64,000 nt of DNA, from contig CAKQMV010000004.1 in NCBI GenBank assembly GCA_934255135.1, positions 103,137-167,136 on the forward strand, in the 5' to 3' direction. The DNA is from an uncultured Clostridia bacterium (GTDB lineage: Bacteria > Bacillota > Clostridia > Peptostreptococcales > Anaerovoracaceae). The translations under genes were made by a program, and so were the position numbers. Under the pieces are notes generated by a model. That model searched no databases, was not told the origin of the DNA, and saw only the letters and a program-made list of their open reading frames with translations. Below, piece by piece: positions 50,887-59,897 of the stretch; positions within the stretch are counted from its first letter, which is position 1, and every line of letters starts with the position of its first letter.

Positions 50887-53169
50887 ATGTTAAAACGAAT
50901 ATCGGTTATGTTACTAAGTCTGGTTGTGTGCATGTCAATGATGCCTGCTATGGCTTTTGCAGACGCACCAGATAGTGGGGGGGGCACCACTGAAGAACCC
51001 ACTATGAAAACGGTCAGTATTAATCTTGCAGGGGATAATACAGATAATGAAGACTATTCGATAAAAAATGATAGTATCTGGCTGAAAAAAAGAAATGTTC
51101 AGTATGTATTAGAAGGAAAAACAGCTAAGCAATTAAATTTCTGGGGTCTTACACCTGCTGAAGAGAATATGAAGCCGGTATATATATCCTTAAAGGGTGG
51201 TACAGTTCTGGAGAATGGATTTAATATCAGTAATGTTCCTACTACAGTTGTTCTCGAAATACCGGACGGAACAGAAAGTACTGTTTCGAAAATAGCTGCT
51301 GTTGACCTTACGATAAAAGGAAATGGAACGCTTAATTCAAATTATGTCAGTGTTAATCAATATAAGAGCAAACCTGAATGGCAGAAGCTTAGAATAACAG
51401 ACACAACTGTAAAGGTTAACCCTGCCGAAGGAGGAAAAAGCTCCTCAAATGATTGGAGAGGTATGTGTGTTCTTGATGGAAGTGCCGATGTTACACTGGT
51501 AAGTAACAGTGATAATCCACCACTTAAGGTAGGACAGGGAACAGGTCCACATTCGTTAACACTTAGTGGTAATGCGAAGCTTCAGTGTCTTCAGGACAAT
51601 ATGGATGATCCTGCAAGCGGAGCAGTCGATGGTTTAGAATTATTCGGTGATACTACTAGTCTGACTCTTGAAGGCAGCAGCTATCTCAAGGCTCAAGGCA
51701 GAGATTCAACCGGTGAATATCTGGGAGCAGCCATTATGAGTTACGGAGATGTAATTGTCAAGGACAGTGCTACTCTGGAAACTGCTGGTTACGGAGATGT
51801 TATATGTACATCTGGCTCCTTTGTTATGGAGGGTGGTAATGTTTCATCTGAAAGTAAGAATGGAGCTGGAGTATGGTCAGATAGCATCAATATCAAGAAC
51901 GCCAGTGTAAAATGCACTTCTGATAACGGACTTGCCATGGGTTCTTGGGGAGATATCAGTATTACTGATAGTAATGTGGTCACTGAAAGTGAAAACAGCA
52001 ACGGCATCTCTTCGAAGCAATCAGTAAGTATAGATAATTCAAAGATAAAGACTAAAGGTAAATATCCGGCAATCTATGGAGAAACAGGATTAACAGTATC
52101 TGGTAGTACTGTTGATGCGGAAGGCACCGGCGATTGTGCTTTGTATTCACCAGCTGATCTGACAATAAATGACAGCACTGTCAAGGCTAAGGCACCTGAT
52201 GGTCAGGATGGCATTCTTTCTAGAGGCAAGGCTACTGTAACCGGCTCGTGGATAGAGACCTCTGGTGGAGAGAAGTTTGAAGATGCGATTTCTAACAGTG
52301 TTCTCTTTAATGGCAAAAGTGGCATCGTTATCGGAGATTTCGTACTAAAAGATGATGTTAAGGTAGATTCGGATATGTCTCTTCGTATCCCAGAGAATGC
52401 AACATTAACCGTTCCTGAAGGAAAGACATTTACTAATGCTGGCGAAATCAGGATAGAAGGAACGTTCAAATTACAGAATGGAAGCGGCAAATGTGAGAAT
52501 GGCCATACAGGTGGCACAGCCACGACAACAAAGAGGGCTAAGTGTGTGATCTGCGGTGAGGAATATGGAGACCTTCTGCCAGAACCAGAACCACCATATA
52601 TACCACCATATGTACCACCAGTTGAAAAGCCTGATATACAGGTAAATGATGGGGGCAAGACAGAGCTTTCAGATGATGGAACAACACTTACAATCACACC
52701 AGATGAGAACAAGGAGATTGACAAAGTTCTTTTGAATGGAGAGAATCTTGGAGCAGTCACTGAAGTAAAGAACCTCAAGACAGGTGACAAGGTTGAAGTT
52801 GTGTTCAAGGATAAGGTTGTAGAGCCTACTAAGGAAGAGCTAGATGAGAAGGTTCGTGGCCTTGTGAACGATCTTTCGAAGAAACTTAAGATGACCAGGA
52901 CTTCTAAGAAGTCCAGAAAGATTACTGTACTTGGAGACGTTTCAGAAATCAAGGATATGGGTTACACCGTTAAGTACACTTTCTACAAGAAGGGACCTAA
53001 GGACAAGAAGTACAGAGCAATCAGAACAACAACTAACAATAGGTATAAGTTCTTAAAGCTCAAGACGGGAACCAACAGATTCAAGGTAATGATCAAGGTA
53101 TATGATAATGAAGGAAAACTGATAGCATCTAAGATGACAGTAATTAAGATTGCTAAGGTAAAGAAGTAA
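50887..53169 (+). CDS. secreted beta-helix-like surface protein
   Basis: A 760-residue exported protein. The AAAGGAGG site (50874-50880) fixes ATG 50887; an in-frame ATG at 50869 precedes that site. A signal peptide (MLKRISVMLLSLVVCMSMMPAMAFA) is followed by a long region (about 100-490) of short repeats alternating hydrophobic and Ser/Thr/Asn/Gly residues, such as ISITDSNVVTES and VSIDNSKIKTKG, typical of parallel beta-helices. Next come a paired-cysteine segment (CENGHTGGTATTTKRAKCVICGEEYGDL), a proline linker (PEPEPPYIPPYVPP), an Ig-like region and a very basic C-terminal domain ending IAKVKK. No sortase motif is seen. Adhesion or glycan binding is likely but unproven. Confidence 0.75.
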   Translation: MLKRISVMLLSLVVCMSMMPAMAFADAPDSGGGTTEEPTMKTVSINLAGDNTDNEDYSIKNDSIWLKKRNVQYVLEGKTAKQLNFWGLTPAEENMKPVYISLKGGTVLENGFNISNVPTTVVLEIPDGTESTVSKIAAVDLTIKGNGTLNSNYVSVNQYKSKPEWQKLRITDTTVKVNPAEGGKSSSNDWRGMCVLDGSADVTLVSNSDNPPLKVGQGTGPHSLTLSGNAKLQCLQDNMDDPASGAVDGLELFGDTTSLTLEGSSYLKAQGRDSTGEYLGAAIMSYGDVIVKDSATLETAGYGDVICTSGSFVMEGGNVSSESKNGAGVWSDSINIKNASVKCTSDNGLAMGSWGDISITDSNVVTESENSNGISSKQSVSIDNSKIKTKGKYPAIYGETGLTVSGSTVDAEGTGDCALYSPADLTINDSTVKAKAPDGQDGILSRGKATVTGSWIETSGGEKFEDAISNSVLFNGKSGIVIGDFVLKDDVKVDSDMSLRIPENATLTVPEGKTFTNAGEIRIEGTFKLQNGSGKCENGHTGGTATTTKRAKCVICGEEYGDLLPEPEPPYIPPYVPPVEKPDIQVNDGGKTELSDDGTTLTITPDENKEIDKVLLNGENLGAVTEVKNLKTGDKVEVVFKDKVVEPTKEELDEKVRGLVNDLSKKLKMTRTSKKSRKITVLGDVSEIKDMGYTVKYTFYKKGPKDKKYRAIRTTTNNRYKFLKLKTGTNRFKVMIKVYDNEGKLIASKMTVIKIAKVKK

Positions 53170-53182
53170 AGAAAAGTGTTAA

Positions 53183-53215
53183 AGAGGTGGTCATGTGAAA
53201 TGCATGGCCACCTCT
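53183..53215. terminator. terminator between convergent genes
   Basis: Arms AGAGGTGGTCATG and CATGGCCACCTCT lie between the surface-protein gene and the minus-strand Crp-type regulator; it may serve both. Confidence 0.7.
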
Positions 53216-53221
53216 GCTCTG

Positions 53222-53884
53222 TTAAAGGGTCAAATCAAAATGATTCCTGTTTGTTTTGAGAAGACCTTCCTTCTGCAGTTTTGAAATCTCGGCGGACATC
53301 GCTGCGCGGTCTACGCAGAGGTAGTCGGCGAGCTGCTGACGGTCAAAAGGTATGTCAAAAGCCAGCTTTCCTTGCCTCAAGGATTCCGCGGATAAGTAGG
53401 AAAGCAATTTATCGCGGGTTGTCCTCTTGCCGACGTGAGTGATTTTGTCATTAAATGCAAGGAGCCTTGCTGCAAGAACTGAGACTAGGTTACGGATCAG
53501 TTTCTGATGGTGATCGCATGCGGTAGGGCATGTGATAAGAAGCCTCTGCACGTTCAAAAGTATTATCTCGCAATCGGTTTCCGCCTGAACGCTGATGTTA
53601 AGAATCGAGCCGGGACTTGCCGCGTAAGGCTCACCAAAGAAGTCTCCCGTGCTGCATTTGGTCAGAATGTTTCTGTGACCCCAGAGATCCTCCTGGATTA
53701 CCAGCGCAGAGCCGGAGGCCACGAGCCCCATAACCTCAGTAGAATCACCGGCTCTGAAAATATATGTGCCCTGCGGTGCGGTGGTGACTGTAGCATTCAC
53801 ACAGTGAAGTACGGAGAGTATTTCGTTATCATCGAGCCCTGTGAAAAATGGACTTGTTCTTAAAACTGGTAAATATTTCTTCAA
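53222..53884 (-). CDS. Crp/Fnr-family transcriptional regulator
   Basis: A 220-residue regulator with an N-terminal cyclic-nucleotide-binding-like beta-roll (about 15-125) and a C-terminal winged helix (FDRQQLADYLCVDRAAMSAEISKLQKEGLL, about 182-211). It lacks the N-terminal cysteine cluster of FNR; the only cysteines near the dimer helix are in LITCPTACDHH. This resembles the clostridial HcpR-like clade. It is divergent from a ferredoxin gene, which is its probable target along with itself. The signal (nitric oxide, redox or other) is not readable from sequence. Confidence 0.85.
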   Translation of the reverse strand: MKKYLPVLRTSPFFTGLDDNEILSVLHCVNATVTTAPQGTYIFRAGDSTEVMGLVASGSALVIQEDLWGHRNILTKCSTGDFFGEPYAASPGSILNISVQAETDCEIILLNVQRLLITCPTACDHHQKLIRNLVSVLAARLLAFNDKITHVGKRTTRDKLLSYLSAESLRQGKLAFDIPFDRQQLADYLCVDRAAMSAEISKLQKEGLLKTNRNHFDLTL

Positions 53885-54058
53885 AATATGCCTCCAATCC
53901 TGCCGTTTTGTTGGAAATCAAACATACAAGTTAGAATAATAGTACTATGATTACGACAGAAAGCAAAGCTTCAATAATGGCTTTCATACGAAATAGAACC
54001 AAAAACAAAAACACAAATTCATTCAACTTAAAGAAAAATTTCCATTATGGAGGTTAAT

Positions 54059-54790
54059 ATGATTAGAAAAATAATTCAGATTGACGAAGACAAATGTAAT
54101 GGCTGCGGTGCATGTGCAGCTGCATGTCACGAGGGAGCAATCGGGATGGTAGATGGCAAAGCGAAGCTTCTCCGCGATGACTACTGCGATGGACTCGGTG
54201 ACTGCCTGCCAACATGTCCTACCGGAGCAATCAGCTTTGTGGAAAGGGAAGCGGCAGCATATGATGAGGCCGCGGTGAAGGAGAATATGAAAAGAAGAGC
54301 CGCAAATGCTCCGCATGTCGGTGGCTGCCCGGGATCAAATGTGAGAGTGATGAAGCCGCTAGAGGCAGATGCATCAATGGCTAATAAGGATGAGGCAACG
54401 CCATGCGAAGCTGCGGGAATCCCTTCGCAGCTCGGCAACTGGCCGGTTCAAATCAAACTCGCGCCGGTAAACGCACCATATTTTGACCGTGCAAAGCTCC
54501 TGATTGCAGCGGATTGCACAGCATATGCATACGCAAGTTTTCATAAGGATTTTATCAGAGGCAAGGTTACTTTAATCGGATGCCCTAAGCTCGACAGCGT
54601 TGATTACAGCGAGAAGCTTACTGCGATCATTCGCGATAACGATATCCAGAGCGTGACAATTGTAAGAATGGAGGTTCCGTGCTGCGGTGGTCTTGAAATG
54701 GCTGCTAAGAAGGCGATTCAGGATAGCGGCAAGTTCATCCCATGGCAGGTTATTACAGTGGGTATTGATGGAAAGCTGGCTCTCACATAG
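54059..54790 (+). CDS. 4Fe-4S ferredoxin-domain iron-sulfur protein
   Basis: A 243-residue protein. GGAGG at 54049-54053 selects ATG 54059 (MIRKIIQIDEDKCNGCG) over 54047. The N-terminal ferredoxin domain has one complete motif CNGCGACAAAC, but the second is CDGLGDCLPTCP, in which leucine replaces the second cysteine, so one cluster lacks a normal ligand. The remaining 170 residues include CPGSN, DCTAYAYASFHKDFIRGK, GCPKLD and PCCGGLE motifs. Such proteins accompany Crp/HcpR-type regulators and hybrid-cluster protein in anaerobes; no hcp gene lies here. Confidence 0.82.
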   Translation: MIRKIIQIDEDKCNGCGACAAACHEGAIGMVDGKAKLLRDDYCDGLGDCLPTCPTGAISFVEREAAAYDEAAVKENMKRRAANAPHVGGCPGSNVRVMKPLEADASMANKDEATPCEAAGIPSQLGNWPVQIKLAPVNAPYFDRAKLLIAADCTAYAYASFHKDFIRGKVTLIGCPKLDSVDYSEKLTAIIRDNDIQSVTIVRMEVPCCGGLEMAAKKAIQDSGKFIPWQVITVGIDGKLALT

Positions 54791-54798
54791 AAATTAAG

Positions 54799-54833
54799 GA
54801 AGCCCCGCGTTTAGTAGTGCAACGCGGGGCTTC
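54799..54833. terminator. terminator between convergent genes
   Basis: Thirteen-base perfect arms GAAGCCCCGCGTT/AACGCGGGGCTTC with a 9-base loop lie between the ferredoxin and cytidylate-kinase-like genes. Confidence 0.85.
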
Positions 54834-54854
54834 AGTTAAATATTCCTTATTTAA

Positions 54855-55490
54855 TTACATATCTGACAGCAGGTTCTTACCCTTGGATTCTGCAATCATT
54901 GTCTCGATGATGCTTACTGCGCCGTCGAGGCCTGTTCTGCTTGTGTTGATGCAGAGATCATAGCTCTCCTTAGCGCCCCACTTGTTATCAGTGTAGAACT
55001 CGTAGAATCTGCGACGCTGCTTATCTCTCTGCTTGCAGAGCTTCTCCATTGCAGCTGGAGTCATATCCTTAGCCTCTTCCTCTGTGAGAAGAGCCATCTT
55101 TCTCTCAACTCTGTCAGCCATTGGTGCGAAAACGAAGATGCTTATGTAATCCTCATCCTTAAGAATAAAGTCTGCTGCATGTCCGATGATTACACAGCTT
55201 CCTTTTGATGCGATGTCCTTGATGAGTCTAGTCTCCTCAAACTGGATGTTGTCATAAGGTGTGCTCTGGTAAATATCAATGCCAGAGAAGTATGAACCGA
55301 TGCTGAGCTCTGGAGCTCTCTCGTCATTCTCCTTAACGTAATCAAGATTATATCCTGTGTTCTTCGCAGCTTCGAAAATAAGCTCATCGTCATAGAATGG
55401 GATTCCAAGCTTAGCAGCAAGTCTCTTGCCAATCTCGTGTCCGCCGCTTCCGAATTCTCTTCCAATTGTAATTATAGTCTTATCGTTCAT
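54855..55490 (-). CDS. cytidylate-kinase-like family protein
   Basis: A 211-residue P-loop protein of the Cytidylate_kin_2 family. The nucleotide-binding start ITIGREFGSGGHEIGKRLAAKLGIPFYDDELI (residues 7-38) and CVIIGHAADFIL are characteristic. It differs from true CMP kinase (Cmk) in the first loop, GREFGSGG rather than GPAGAGKS. The substrate is unknown. A GGATAGAGAG stretch precedes the ATG. It is upstream of nothing else on the minus strand and ends at a strong terminator. Confidence 0.88.
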   Translation of the reverse strand: MNDKTIITIGREFGSGGHEIGKRLAAKLGIPFYDDELIFEAAKNTGYNLDYVKENDERAPELSIGSYFSGIDIYQSTPYDNIQFEETRLIKDIASKGSCVIIGHAADFILKDEDYISIFVFAPMADRVERKMALLTEEEAKDMTPAAMEKLCKQRDKQRRRFYEFYTDNKWGAKESYDLCINTSRTGLDGAVSIIETMIAESKGKNLLSDM

Positions 55491-55558
55491 TATCTCTCTA
55501 TCCTTTCGTCAGTTTAGTGTCACTGTATATAGATAAAGAACTCTGTATACATTCCTAA

Positions 55559-56800
55559 TTATAGCACAATTTTGCGGAGGTGATTGATGAATGCGTGTGC
55601 ATCACCTACAGATTTGAATGCTGCTCTTGCATTGTCAGGTCTGCCGCCACCTCTACCGTCGAACTTTCCTGCGTGCTCCTTTACGATGCTGCCGCATTTT
55701 ATCTCAGGATCGTTTGAGAAGAGAAGCATTGTTCCTTCACCTGCTTCCTGTAACGCGAGGAGCTGTCCCTCGGCCAAAAGCTCGGCAAGCCTGAAGCCGA
55801 GCTTCACGAGTGCATCGGTGTCGAGATATTCCGAATCTTCGAAGATGAGTCCACGTGATGCTTCTGATGCTCTTATCAAATCTGCGATTCTATAAAACTC
55901 CTGCTCAGACGCGAACTCTGTGAGACGGGAGATTCGGGCTCTGAGAGAATCCTGCTTTTGCTTCATGACAGTGATGTTACGCTCAAGATCATCACGGCCG
56001 CAAGAAAGCTCTGCTGTTACTGTTGAAAGAACATCGTGGTCAGCCCTTACGATATCGAAAGCATTCATTCCGCAGTCGAAATAGATTCTTGTCATACCTC
56101 TTGTAGGCTCAGACTTGGTAATCTTGATGAGTCCAACCTGGCCAGTGCTTGAAACGTGTGTGCCACAGCAGGCGATGCTGTCACGAATATCTCCATCGTT
56201 TCCAATCGTTACGATTGAAACCTTGCCCTCATGTGGAACCTGCTTTCGGACAGGGAGAACGAGTGAATCCTCGTATGAATCAAACCATGTTGTGTTAACA
56301 GGGAGATCCTCCCAGATAAGCTCATTTACCTCGCATTCAGCGCGGCTGACTTCATCAGCTGTGAGAATTCTTCCATCGAGATCAATGTCGATTGCGATGT
56401 AGTCGCTGCTCATGTGGAAACCTTTGTTGACGCCACCATAGAGATTGTGGAAAATGCCGCTTAGCATGTGCTCGCCAGTATGTCTCTGCATGTTGGAAAA
56501 CCTCTGAGTCCAGTCGAGAATAAGATCTACTGAATCTCCAACCTTGAAGGTGCCAGAAGGTGCATCGGTCAGATGGAAAACAGGTGATTCGAGATTCTCA
56601 TCGAAGGTATCTGTGATTCTGAACGTGCCGTGATCTGAAGATACTTCGCCGATATCGCCCATCTGTCCACCGCCTTCAGGGAAGAAAACGGTGCTTTCTG
56701 TTGTGATGACATCGAATCCGTTCCTGCAAGTCACATCGGTTATAACAGTACGAATGTTTCTCTGATATGAATTTTTCTGATATATTCGGTGAGTATTCAC
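55559..56800 (-). CDS. AlaX-type alanyl-tRNA editing protein
   Basis: A 413-residue free-standing editing protein that hydrolyses mischarged Ser- or Gly-tRNA(Ala). The zinc motifs are visible: HTGEH (His107 and His111) and CCGTHVSSTG. The N-terminal FPEGGGQMGDIGEV matches the second-domain core of AlaRS, and the C-terminal third ending GGGRPDNARAAFKSVGDAHAFINHL is a DHHA1-like domain, so this is the long AlaX-L form. The AlaRS catalytic domain is absent. An AAGGAGG site lies 10 bases before the ATG. Confidence 0.9.
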   Translation of the reverse strand: MNTHRIYQKNSYQRNIRTVITDVTCRNGFDVITTESTVFFPEGGGQMGDIGEVSSDHGTFRITDTFDENLESPVFHLTDAPSGTFKVGDSVDLILDWTQRFSNMQRHTGEHMLSGIFHNLYGGVNKGFHMSSDYIAIDIDLDGRILTADEVSRAECEVNELIWEDLPVNTTWFDSYEDSLVLPVRKQVPHEGKVSIVTIGNDGDIRDSIACCGTHVSSTGQVGLIKITKSEPTRGMTRIYFDCGMNAFDIVRADHDVLSTVTAELSCGRDDLERNITVMKQKQDSLRARISRLTEFASEQEFYRIADLIRASEASRGLIFEDSEYLDTDALVKLGFRLAELLAEGQLLALQEAGEGTMLLFSNDPEIKCGSIVKEHAGKFDGRGGGRPDNARAAFKSVGDAHAFINHLRKIVL

Positions 56801-56858
56801 AAAAAATCCTCCTTACATAAAAAAGAACAAGAAATGCATACGGATAAAATCAAAAATA

Positions 56859-56989
56859 TGTTGATAACTTCCCTTGACAAACTCTCCAAACAAGAGAAAA
56901 CGTTGAAATTTCAACGCTTTCTCTGCTAAAGTTTTCCACAATGATAAGTGGAAAAGATTGTATACAATTTTTAAAAATTGTGTGGATAA
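56859..56989. promoter_or_regulatory. DnaA-box and palindrome cluster
   Basis: Within 131 bases are a perfect DnaA box (TGTGGATAA, 56981-56989), a TTWTNCACA match (TTTTCCACA, 56932-56940) and two one-mismatch boxes (56859-56867 and 56947-56955). Interleaved are a 32-base inverted repeat around CGTTGAAATTTCAACG (56893-56924), a TTTTCCAC/GTGGAAAA dyad (56932-56955) and two overlapping palindromes, ATTGTATACAAT (56957-56968) and an 18-base one (56964-56981). The AT-rich stretch resembles a replication-regulatory site, but oriC normally lies near dnaA, which is not in the window. Confidence 0.45.
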
Positions 56990-57051
56990 TTGTCGGAACG
57001 CTTGATATCAAGGCGATTGTCCGATGTTGAAACTTTGCGCGCCGGAAAAAA

Positions 57052-57072
57052 GAACAAGCTCGGTCTGAGCAA
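57052..57072 (-). terminator. weak terminator of the unknown 425-residue gene
   Basis: On the minus strand a short stem GCTC/GAGC is followed by TTGTTCTTTTTT, 25 bases beyond the stop codon. Confidence 0.5.
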
Positions 57073-57095
57073 AAAAATGTATTTATTTAAATAAT

Positions 57096-58373
57096 TTATT
57101 CCTCTGAATCCTGGAACTTCACAAGATCTGAAAGCATTGCTCCGGTTGTTGTGCAAAGTGTCTGGAAGATTGAAGTACCGATATGGAATCTTCCCTTGAG
57201 CACAAGCTTGTCTCCGTAATAAGACTCTGCAATCGACTTCTCCGCGTCGGAAACCTCCACAAGCTTCGTTGACATAACGACCAGCTCACCTGGGATTGTT
57301 ACAAGTGCACACACCTGAATGTCTCCTCTGATGTGGTAGATGGATTTATCGACGTGCGAATTGTTCTTGTAATAAACTGGCAGCATCCATCCGTTGTCCT
57401 GAAGCTTAGGTGATGCCTCCGCAAACACACCGAGATCTGCATAATCAAAACGCGCAAGCTCCTCATCTGGAATATCATATACAGTCAGATACTCCGGAAG
57501 TGACAGAAGACCAGCCAGCTCGAAGTCTGAAAGCTTCTTGCAGAAACCGGTTCTGAGCCCGATAACTCTTCTGTCCTTATCATCCTTGCCACCACTAAGC
57601 TCGACTACTGATGCCGAAAGGTAGTAGTTTTCTCTTGCAAGAGTAATCGTCTCACATGCAAAAAGGTTTCCTTCTGAGTCCTCACGTTCCGCTCTTCCGA
57701 TGGAGTTCTTAATAAGTGACTGAATTCCCTGCTGAGGAATCTGCTGATTAGAAAGCTCTTCGATGCTTAAGTCAGACAGATGACTCGCTGCAATGAAGTC
57801 CCTGTCGGCGAGTCTCATCATGAAATAGTTGATAGTCTCATAAGTTGAAAGCTCACTTGGTGAAACGGCTGCGATTGCTTCAAGTGCATCCGCCTTCTTA
57901 TCAAGATGACCAAGTGCAGCAAGTCTATCTCTCATAAGTGACATTGTGTAGGCTGCATTAAGGCGGAACTCTCTGAACCTGTCAACACCCTTAAGAATGT
58001 TGTCCTCCCCGACCTTGATAGCATCGTCGATAAGACGCATCATGATATGAGGCTCGATAAGAACACTTGTGCCACCGAGGTCCTTTGAAGTATCTCTCCA
58101 GGCACTCTCTACCTCCATAAGGTCATCTTCAAAGTACTCACTTCCTGAATCAAGCCTGTATTCAAAGAACTCATCGATTCCGTACTCCGAAAAATCGAGG
58201 TGCAGAACCTGCTGATAGAGGCTTGTATCATCGTAGATAGATCTCCAGTAGATGCGCATCGCAACAACACCCATAAGTCTTGTGTTTGTTGCGGTGCAGC
58301 TTAGAAATTCGTGCTCTTCAAAAATGTTGTAATCTTCGGACAGTCGTCCTTCAATGACTTTAAATTCGGCCAT
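57096..58373 (-). CDS. conserved-looking protein of unknown function
   Basis: A 425-residue soluble protein. A GGAGAGAG site sets the start at MAEFKVIEGRLSEDYN (ATG at 58371-58373) rather than an upstream in-frame ATG. No transmembrane segment, P-loop or known catalytic motif is visible. The sequence is rich in Asp, Glu and Leu, with helices around 120-235 and a possible beta-rich C-terminal third (IYHIRGDIQVCALVTIPGELVVMSTKL). It is divergent from metK. I do not recognise the family and assign no function. Confidence 0.7.
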   Translation of the reverse strand: MAEFKVIEGRLSEDYNIFEEHEFLSCTATNTRLMGVVAMRIYWRSIYDDTSLYQQVLHLDFSEYGIDEFFEYRLDSGSEYFEDDLMEVESAWRDTSKDLGGTSVLIEPHIMMRLIDDAIKVGEDNILKGVDRFREFRLNAAYTMSLMRDRLAALGHLDKKADALEAIAAVSPSELSTYETINYFMMRLADRDFIAASHLSDLSIEELSNQQIPQQGIQSLIKNSIGRAEREDSEGNLFACETITLARENYYLSASVVELSGGKDDKDRRVIGLRTGFCKKLSDFELAGLLSLPEYLTVYDIPDEELARFDYADLGVFAEASPKLQDNGWMLPVYYKNNSHVDKSIYHIRGDIQVCALVTIPGELVVMSTKLVEVSDAEKSIAESYYGDKLVLKGRFHIGTSIFQTLCTTTGAMLSDLVKFQDSEE

Positions 58374-58441
58374 ATTAACTCTCTCCCCATTTATGCTGAG
58401 ATAATCAAAATAATTGAAATCATTATAGCATCTAACAGTAC

Positions 58442-58469
58442 TTGACTCCAAATTAGTTTTGAATATAAT
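58442..58469 (+). promoter_or_regulatory. metK promoter
   Basis: TTGACT (58442-58447) and TATAAT (58464-58469) are 16 bases apart and precede the SAM riboswitch by about 15 bases. Confidence 0.75.
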
Positions 58470-58483
58470 AAATATGTTACTAC

Positions 58484-58592
58484 CTTATTAAGAGCGAGGG
58501 AGGGAATGGGCCCTTTGATCTCGCGGCAACCTCACGATAGTGTAAGGTGCCAATTCCCACGAGAGTCAGCCATCTCTCGGCAGATGAGGAGT
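58484..58592 (+). promoter_or_regulatory. SAM-I (S-box) riboswitch
   Basis: The leader of metK carries the S-box core: CTTATTAAGAG, GAGGGAATGGGCCC, TGATCTCGCGGCAACC and AAGGTGCCAATTCC, followed by a P1 3' strand near CAGATGAGG. S-adenosylmethionine binding would favour the downstream terminator and shut off metK. All core blocks of the family occur in the correct order. Confidence 0.93.
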
Positions 58593-58598
58593 ATGAGA

Positions 58599-58633
58599 GT
58601 CTCTCTGCAATTAGGCAGCGGGGATTTTTTTTT
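58599..58633 (+). terminator. riboswitch expression-platform terminator
   Basis: A stem including CTCTCTGC and GCAGCGGGG is followed by ATTTTTTTTT before the metK ribosome site. It is the regulated terminator of the SAM-I riboswitch. Confidence 0.82.
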
Positions 58634-58682
58634 ATGGCTGTAAACAGGAAAGCGGCGGGATGCCGCTAAGGAGGATATATAA

Positions 58683-59873
58683 ATGAGAAAGCTTTTTACA
58701 TCAGAGTCTGTAACTGAGGGACACCCAGACAAGGTGTGCGATCAGGTATCAGATGCAATCATCGACGCAATTATCGAGCAGGATCCTAATGCACATATCG
58801 CATGCGAGACTGCAACTAAGACTGGCTTCGTAATGGTATTCGGAGAGATTACATCAACAGCGGATGTTGACTACGAAGAGATCGTAAGAAAGACAATCAA
58901 CGATATCGGATACAACTGCGAGGAAGCATGTTTTGACGGAAACACATGCGAAGTAATGGTAAGAATTGAGGAACAGTCACCTGACATCGCAATGGGTGTT
59001 TACGACTCACTTGAGAGCAAGGAGAGTGGAGACAAGAGCGACGAGCTTAACCTTATCGGTGCAGGAGACCAGGGCATGATGTTCGGATATGCATGCACAG
59101 AGACAGACTGTCTTATGCCGATGCCTATCGAGCTATCACACCAGCTTGCTAAGCAGCTCACTAAGGTTCGTAAGGACGGAACACTTGATTACCTTGAGCC
59201 AGACGGAAAGACTCAGGTATCATGTGAGTACGAGGACGGCAAGCTTGTAAGAATCGACACTGTTCTTATCTCAACTCAGCATAAGGCTTCAGCAAGCCTC
59301 GAGCAGATCAGACAGGACATGATTGAGAAAGTTATCAAACCAATCATCCCTGCTGAGTACATCGATGAGAACACTAAGTACCTTGTTAACCCAACAGGAA
59401 GATTCGTAATCGGTGGACCTATGGGAGATTCAGGACTTACAGGTCGTAAGATCATCGTAGATACTTACGGCGGAGCAGCAAGCCACGGCGGCGGTGCTTT
59501 CTCAGGAAAGGACCCAACTAAGGTTGATAGAAGTGCTGCTTACATGGCAAGATATATTGCAAAGAACATCGTAGCTGCAGGCATCGCAGAGAAGTGTGAG
59601 ATCGAGCTCGCATACGCAATCGGAGTGGCACGTCCTGTATCAGTATACGCAGATACTTTTGGCACAGGCGTTATCGACGACGAGAAGATTGTTGAGCTTG
59701 TTAACAAGCATTTCGACATGAGACCTGCTGCAATCATCAAGCAGCTCGACCTCAGAAAGCCTATCTACAGAAAGCTTGCTGCTTACGGGCATTTCGGAAG
59801 CAACGCTGCTGGCTGCAGATGGGAGGATACTGATAAGGCTGATGAGCTACGTGCTGCTGCAGGACTTAACTAA
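58683..59873 (+). CDS. metK: S-adenosylmethionine synthetase
   Basis: A 396-residue enzyme making S-adenosylmethionine from methionine and ATP. The family motifs are clear: GHPDKVCDQVSDAIID near the N-terminus, GAGDQGMMFGYA, and the GGGAFSGKDPTKVDRSAAY ATP-binding loop. An AGGAGG site precedes ATG 58683. Expression is controlled by the SAM-I riboswitch upstream, giving feedback by its product. Confidence 0.97.
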   Translation: MRKLFTSESVTEGHPDKVCDQVSDAIIDAIIEQDPNAHIACETATKTGFVMVFGEITSTADVDYEEIVRKTINDIGYNCEEACFDGNTCEVMVRIEEQSPDIAMGVYDSLESKESGDKSDELNLIGAGDQGMMFGYACTETDCLMPMPIELSHQLAKQLTKVRKDGTLDYLEPDGKTQVSCEYEDGKLVRIDTVLISTQHKASASLEQIRQDMIEKVIKPIIPAEYIDENTKYLVNPTGRFVIGGPMGDSGLTGRKIIVDTYGGAASHGGGAFSGKDPTKVDRSAAYMARYIAKNIVAAGIAEKCEIELAYAIGVARPVSVYADTFGTGVIDDEKIVELVNKHFDMRPAAIIKQLDLRKPIYRKLAAYGHFGSNAAGCRWEDTDKADELRAAAGLN

Positions 59874-59897
59874 GGAATCAAATAGTGGAGGTATGAT

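Noticed and set aside
56859..56989. Definite chromosomal origin (oriC)
   Set aside because: No dnaA, dnaN or rpmH is nearby and two boxes have mismatches; there is too little to call an origin, so it is listed as a cluster only.
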